Positions 31,737-34,085 of a stretch of 34,085 nt of DNA are shown piece by piece (the first letter of the stretch is position 1; the number at the start of each line of letters is the position of its first letter). The DNA comes from Firmicutes bacterium CAG:194 (lineage in GTDB: Bacteria > Bacillota > Clostridia > Lachnospirales > Lachnospiraceae), in assembly GCA_000432915.1 (NCBI GenBank), contig HF995249.1, forward strand, positions 1 to 34,085. Direction: 5' to 3'. Both the position numbers and the translations under genes were made by a program. The notes under the pieces were generated by a model. That model searched no databases. It saw only the letters and a list, made by a program, of their open reading frames with translations, and was not told the DNA's origin.

Positions 31737-33017
31737 GTGGCAGTGGTGGATTACATGATGATTCGTTCTTTGGCAAAAAAAATAATTGCATATGCGATCG
31801 AGGATGAGTATAAGGTGTATCGTCTTCGGAAAACGAAGCTGCGGATCCGCATTCGTTTTACCAGAAAGTATCACAAACACTTCGATCATGAGCCGATTTG
31901 TCCGAATAAGATTGTTTTTGATAATTATATGGGGAACGGATACGGCTGCAATCCGAAGTATGTATTAAAAAGACTTCTGGAAATGCCGCAGGAGCTGACG
32001 GAGGGATTGGATCTTGTCTGGATCACCAAAACACCGGAACTGCTCCGCCCTATATTACCTGTGCGAGTGAGGATTGTTTTGTATGATTCGGAGCAGGCTT
32101 TTTATGAATACGCGACCGCAAAGCTCTGGGTTAAAAATTTTCAGATGGTACATCTGTTGAATCAAGGTCTTTTGAAAAAGCCGGAGCAGGTGTATATCCA
32201 AATGTGGCATGGTTCCTTTGGCATTAAGAAGATAGAGGGAGACTGCGGTTATCTGAATGCCGATAAAGCATGGTTGACACTGGCGAAAAAAAATGCAGCT
32301 TATACGGATTTCTGGATTTCAAACAGTCGCTTTGAAACGGGTGTTTACAAACGAGCCTTTTGGGGAGCGGGAAAGATTTTGGAATACGGGCATCCACGGA
32401 ATGATCTGTTTTTTGAACAGGATCAGTTACAATATAAGAGAAAGGTACAGGAGGCATATGGCATTGCACCAGAGAAAAAACTGTTTTTCTATATGCCGAC
32501 CTTTCGCGATCAGGATCATGGACTTTTGCAGCCGCTTCCTTATGAAAAGATTGCGGAAGCACTGGAAATGCGGTTTGGTGGTGAATGGGCCTGTCTGGTA
32601 CGGTTGCATCCAAGGAGGGTGTCGCCGAAGCAGATTGAGGCATTGAAAGAACAGCCCGTTACGGATGCCACCATGTATCCGGATGTGCAGGAACTTCTGG
32701 CGGCAGCGGACGCAATGGTAACGGATTACTCAAGTGCGATCTTTGATTTTATGTTGACGAAAAGACCGGGGTTTATATTGGCAGAGGATTATGATGCTTA
32801 TGAACAGGTAAGAGGATTTTATTACCCGCTGACAGATACTCCTTTCCCGTTAGCGAAGACGGATGCGGAACTTTTGAAACAGATCGGAACATTTGATGAG
32901 GAAAGTTATAGAAAGAGGATAAATGCCTTTTTGAAAGAGAAAGGTTCTGTTGAGGATGGAAATGCTGCAAAACGGGTGGCAGATCTGATTCTGACACAGA
33001 CAGGAAAAAGTAAGTAA
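31737..33017 (+). CDS. CDP-glycerol glycerophosphotransferase family protein (TagF-like)
   Basis: Up to 426 residues. The Glyphos_transf domain is complete: GYGCNPKYVLKRL, YIQMWHGSFGIKK, GHPRNDLFF, FFYMPTFRDQ, CLVRLHPRR and AAADAMVTDYSSAIFDF. These enzymes transfer glycerol- or ribitol-phosphate from CDP-alcohols in teichoic-acid synthesis on the inner membrane face. The start is uncertain among GTG 31737/31743/31746 and ATG 31755/31758, because only a weak GGTGG lies nearby. It follows a strong promoter and a structured leader. The second TagF-like gene starts 25 bp later. Confidence 0.85.
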   Translation: MAVVDYMMIRSLAKKIIAYAIEDEYKVYRLRKTKLRIRIRFTRKYHKHFDHEPICPNKIVFDNYMGNGYGCNPKYVLKRLLEMPQELTEGLDLVWITKTPELLRPILPVRVRIVLYDSEQAFYEYATAKLWVKNFQMVHLLNQGLLKKPEQVYIQMWHGSFGIKKIEGDCGYLNADKAWLTLAKKNAAYTDFWISNSRFETGVYKRAFWGAGKILEYGHPRNDLFFEQDQLQYKRKVQEAYGIAPEKKLFFYMPTFRDQDHGLLQPLPYEKIAEALEMRFGGEWACLVRLHPRRVSPKQIEALKEQPVTDATMYPDVQELLAAADAMVTDYSSAIFDFMLTKRPGFILAEDYDAYEQVRGFYYPLTDTPFPLAKTDAELLKQIGTFDEESYRKRINAFLKEKGSVEDGNAAKRVADLILTQTGKSK

Positions 33018-33041
33018 GAAACCGGAGGAAAAGAACGTAAT

Positions 33042-34085
33042 ATGAGGTACCTTGCAACAGATCATAAATGGAAAGCGGAGCTTCAGAAGATTGAATGGGA
33101 ACGGATACATCTGCATTTGTATCTGACGCTTGAAAAGGAAGGAAAGGCGGTTCCTGTTACAGAAAAAGTCCGTTTTTATCTGGTAGACAAGATGTTGGGT
33201 AAGGCAGCAGCAGAACTGCGTGTTCTGGCATATGAAAACGGACAGTATCACTTGACCACAAATATTACAAATCCGGGGAATTGTGCCTGTATTCCATCCG
33301 GTATTTACGCGCTGTTTGTCAGTGACGGAGAAAATACGGTAGCGGATGCAGAATATGATTACGGTATTTTTGAAAAAATGGCTGATCACTCCAGAAATTT
33401 TCCATATAATGGGGGACAAAAGGTATATGCTGTTTCTTTTGGCACAAAAGAAGGAGAAGATAATCTGCCTTTTGAAATGACAATCCTTGCGGCAACAAAG
33501 GCGAATATGGAGTTCCCATCACTGGCACATCTGCATAATCGGATCCATCCGGTTAAAAATGTGATGGCAACATGGTTTTCCAGTAAAAACTTTTTGCGCA
33601 GGAGCTATCAATTTTATTATAAAAAATATAAGAAAAACAGGGCACATACCGTTTTGTTTCTGACAGAACAGAATGATAAAATCGCCTCTAATTTAAAGGC
33701 TGTTATGGAGCGTATGCAGCAACGAGGGATGGAGAAGGAGTATACGATTCTTACATCAGCCAGATTTGGTGCCAGAGGAAATCATGGATTTAAAAGCTGG
33801 CTTGCTCTGATGAAAAAAATGGCATCGAGCGGGATTATTTTTGTGGACGATCATGCACCGGTGCTTGACTGGATGAAGCTTTCCGATGATACAAAGGTGG
33901 TACAGCTCTGGCATGCAGGAGCAGGCTTTAAGTCATCCGGTTACAGCCGCTGGGGACATCCGGGCTGCCCTGCACCGCAGAGTGCACACAGACAGTATTC
34001 TTACGGTATTTCAGGCTCTAAGAGCATTGCTCATTTTTTCTCGGAAGTCTGGGGTATTAATGAAGAACAGGTATTACCGACAGGA
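33042..34085 (+). CDS. second TagF-like glycerophosphotransferase, 3'-truncated by window edge
   Basis: An open frame of 348 codons runs off the right edge. The first 150 or so residues form a beta-rich N-terminal domain with no motif I recognise. Then come HTVLFLTEQNDKIASNLKAV and VVQLWHAGAGFKSSGYSRWG with YGISGSKSIAHFFSEVWG, which match the Glyphos_transf domain start, with WHAGAGFK in place of WHGTPLKK. The C-terminal half, including the HPR and DYSS sites, lies beyond the window. GGAGG 14 bases upstream supports the ATG. It probably acts with the preceding gene on one polyol-phosphate polymer. Confidence 0.83.
   Translation, partial: MRYLATDHKWKAELQKIEWERIHLHLYLTLEKEGKAVPVTEKVRFYLVDKMLGKAAAELRVLAYENGQYHLTTNITNPGNCACIPSGIYALFVSDGENTVADAEYDYGIFEKMADHSRNFPYNGGQKVYAVSFGTKEGEDNLPFEMTILAATKANMEFPSLAHLHNRIHPVKNVMATWFSSKNFLRRSYQFYYKKYKKNRAHTVLFLTEQNDKIASNLKAVMERMQQRGMEKEYTILTSARFGARGNHGFKSWLALMKKMASSGIIFVDDHAPVLDWMKLSDDTKVVQLWHAGAGFKSSGYSRWGHPGCPAPQSAHRQYSYGISGSKSIAHFFSEVWGINEEQVLPTG

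Noticed and set aside
1..34085. CRISPR array, transposase, integrase, tRNA or rRNA
   Set aside because: No regularly spaced repeats, no transposase motifs, and no tRNA-like cloverleaf or rRNA was seen. The candidate leader at 31586-31703 is not tRNA-like.

Overview
The window looks like a chromosomal cell-surface glycan locus from a Gram-positive Clostridia-class anaerobe, most likely a Lachnospiraceae member. This rests on compact operons with AGGAGG-type ribosome binding sites, sigma-A-like promoters, a Spo0A effector-domain protein, teichoic-acid-type glycerophosphotransferases, Big2/FN3 and GBS-Bsp-repeat cell-wall proteins, and moderate GC content. No rRNA, tRNA, transposase or CRISPR array was seen. 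The organism assignment is inference from gene content, not from a marker gene.

Layout. (1) 1-433 holds the end of an Amidase_3 cell-wall hydrolase. (2) 523-10940 is a long plus-strand operon: two GT2 glycosyltransferases, a DUF2304 membrane protein, a Gfo/Idh/MocA oxidoreductase and an SDR, a 157-bp hairpin-rich spacer, RmlD, two paralogous GT-C-type membrane glycosyltransferases (the second degenerate), and three consecutive acyltransferase-3 proteins. (3) 10849-12480 is a convergent minus-strand GT-C-like membrane protein whose 3' end overlaps the last acyltransferase by 92 bp. (4) 12788-15360 holds another large GT-C-like protein and an SseB-family protein. (5) 15391-18074 is a minus-strand pair: a sialyltransferase-fold glycosyltransferase and a Wzx-type flippase. 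(6) 18251-20783 holds a PLP sugar aminotransferase, a 3,4-ketoisomerase-like cupin and a GtrB-type GT2. (7) 20919-21999 holds a divergent-PAP2 (YuiD-like) protein and a stand-alone Spo0A C-terminal domain protein, with divergent promoters. (8) 22183-26262 holds a NeuB-type synthase lacking the SAF domain, a DPM1-like GT2, GtrA and a secreted SGNH-hydrolase/Big2/FN3 protein. (9) 26394-29900 is a bifunctional amidase-glucosaminidase autolysin. (10) 30072-30644 is RmlC. (11) 30720-34085 holds a GT2, a structured leader and two TagF-like glycerophosphotransferases, the last cut by the window edge.

How the genes fit together (inference). dTDP-4-keto-6-deoxyglucose, made by RmlA/RmlB outside the window, would feed dTDP-L-rhamnose through RmlC/RmlD and a dTDP-3-amino-3,6-dideoxyhexose through the cupin and aminotransferase. 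A NeuB-type condensation would supply a nonulosonic (sialic-like) acid, which the sialyltransferase-fold enzyme could transfer once activated by CMP. GtrB/DPM1-like GT2 enzymes with GtrA and DUF2304 would make and flip undecaprenyl-phosphate sugars for the extracytoplasmic GT-C enzymes. Wzx would export the lipid-linked repeat, acyltransferase-3 proteins would O-acylate it, and TagF-like enzymes would add polyol-phosphate. The two autolysins and the SGNH hydrolase would act at the wall where the polymer is attached or trimmed. The least ordinary elements are the SAF-less NeuB with a separate sialyltransferase-like gene, a possible three-way-junction leader RNA before the first TagF-like gene, the stand-alone Spo0A effector with clustered 0A-box-like sites, and the decayed GT-C paralogue.
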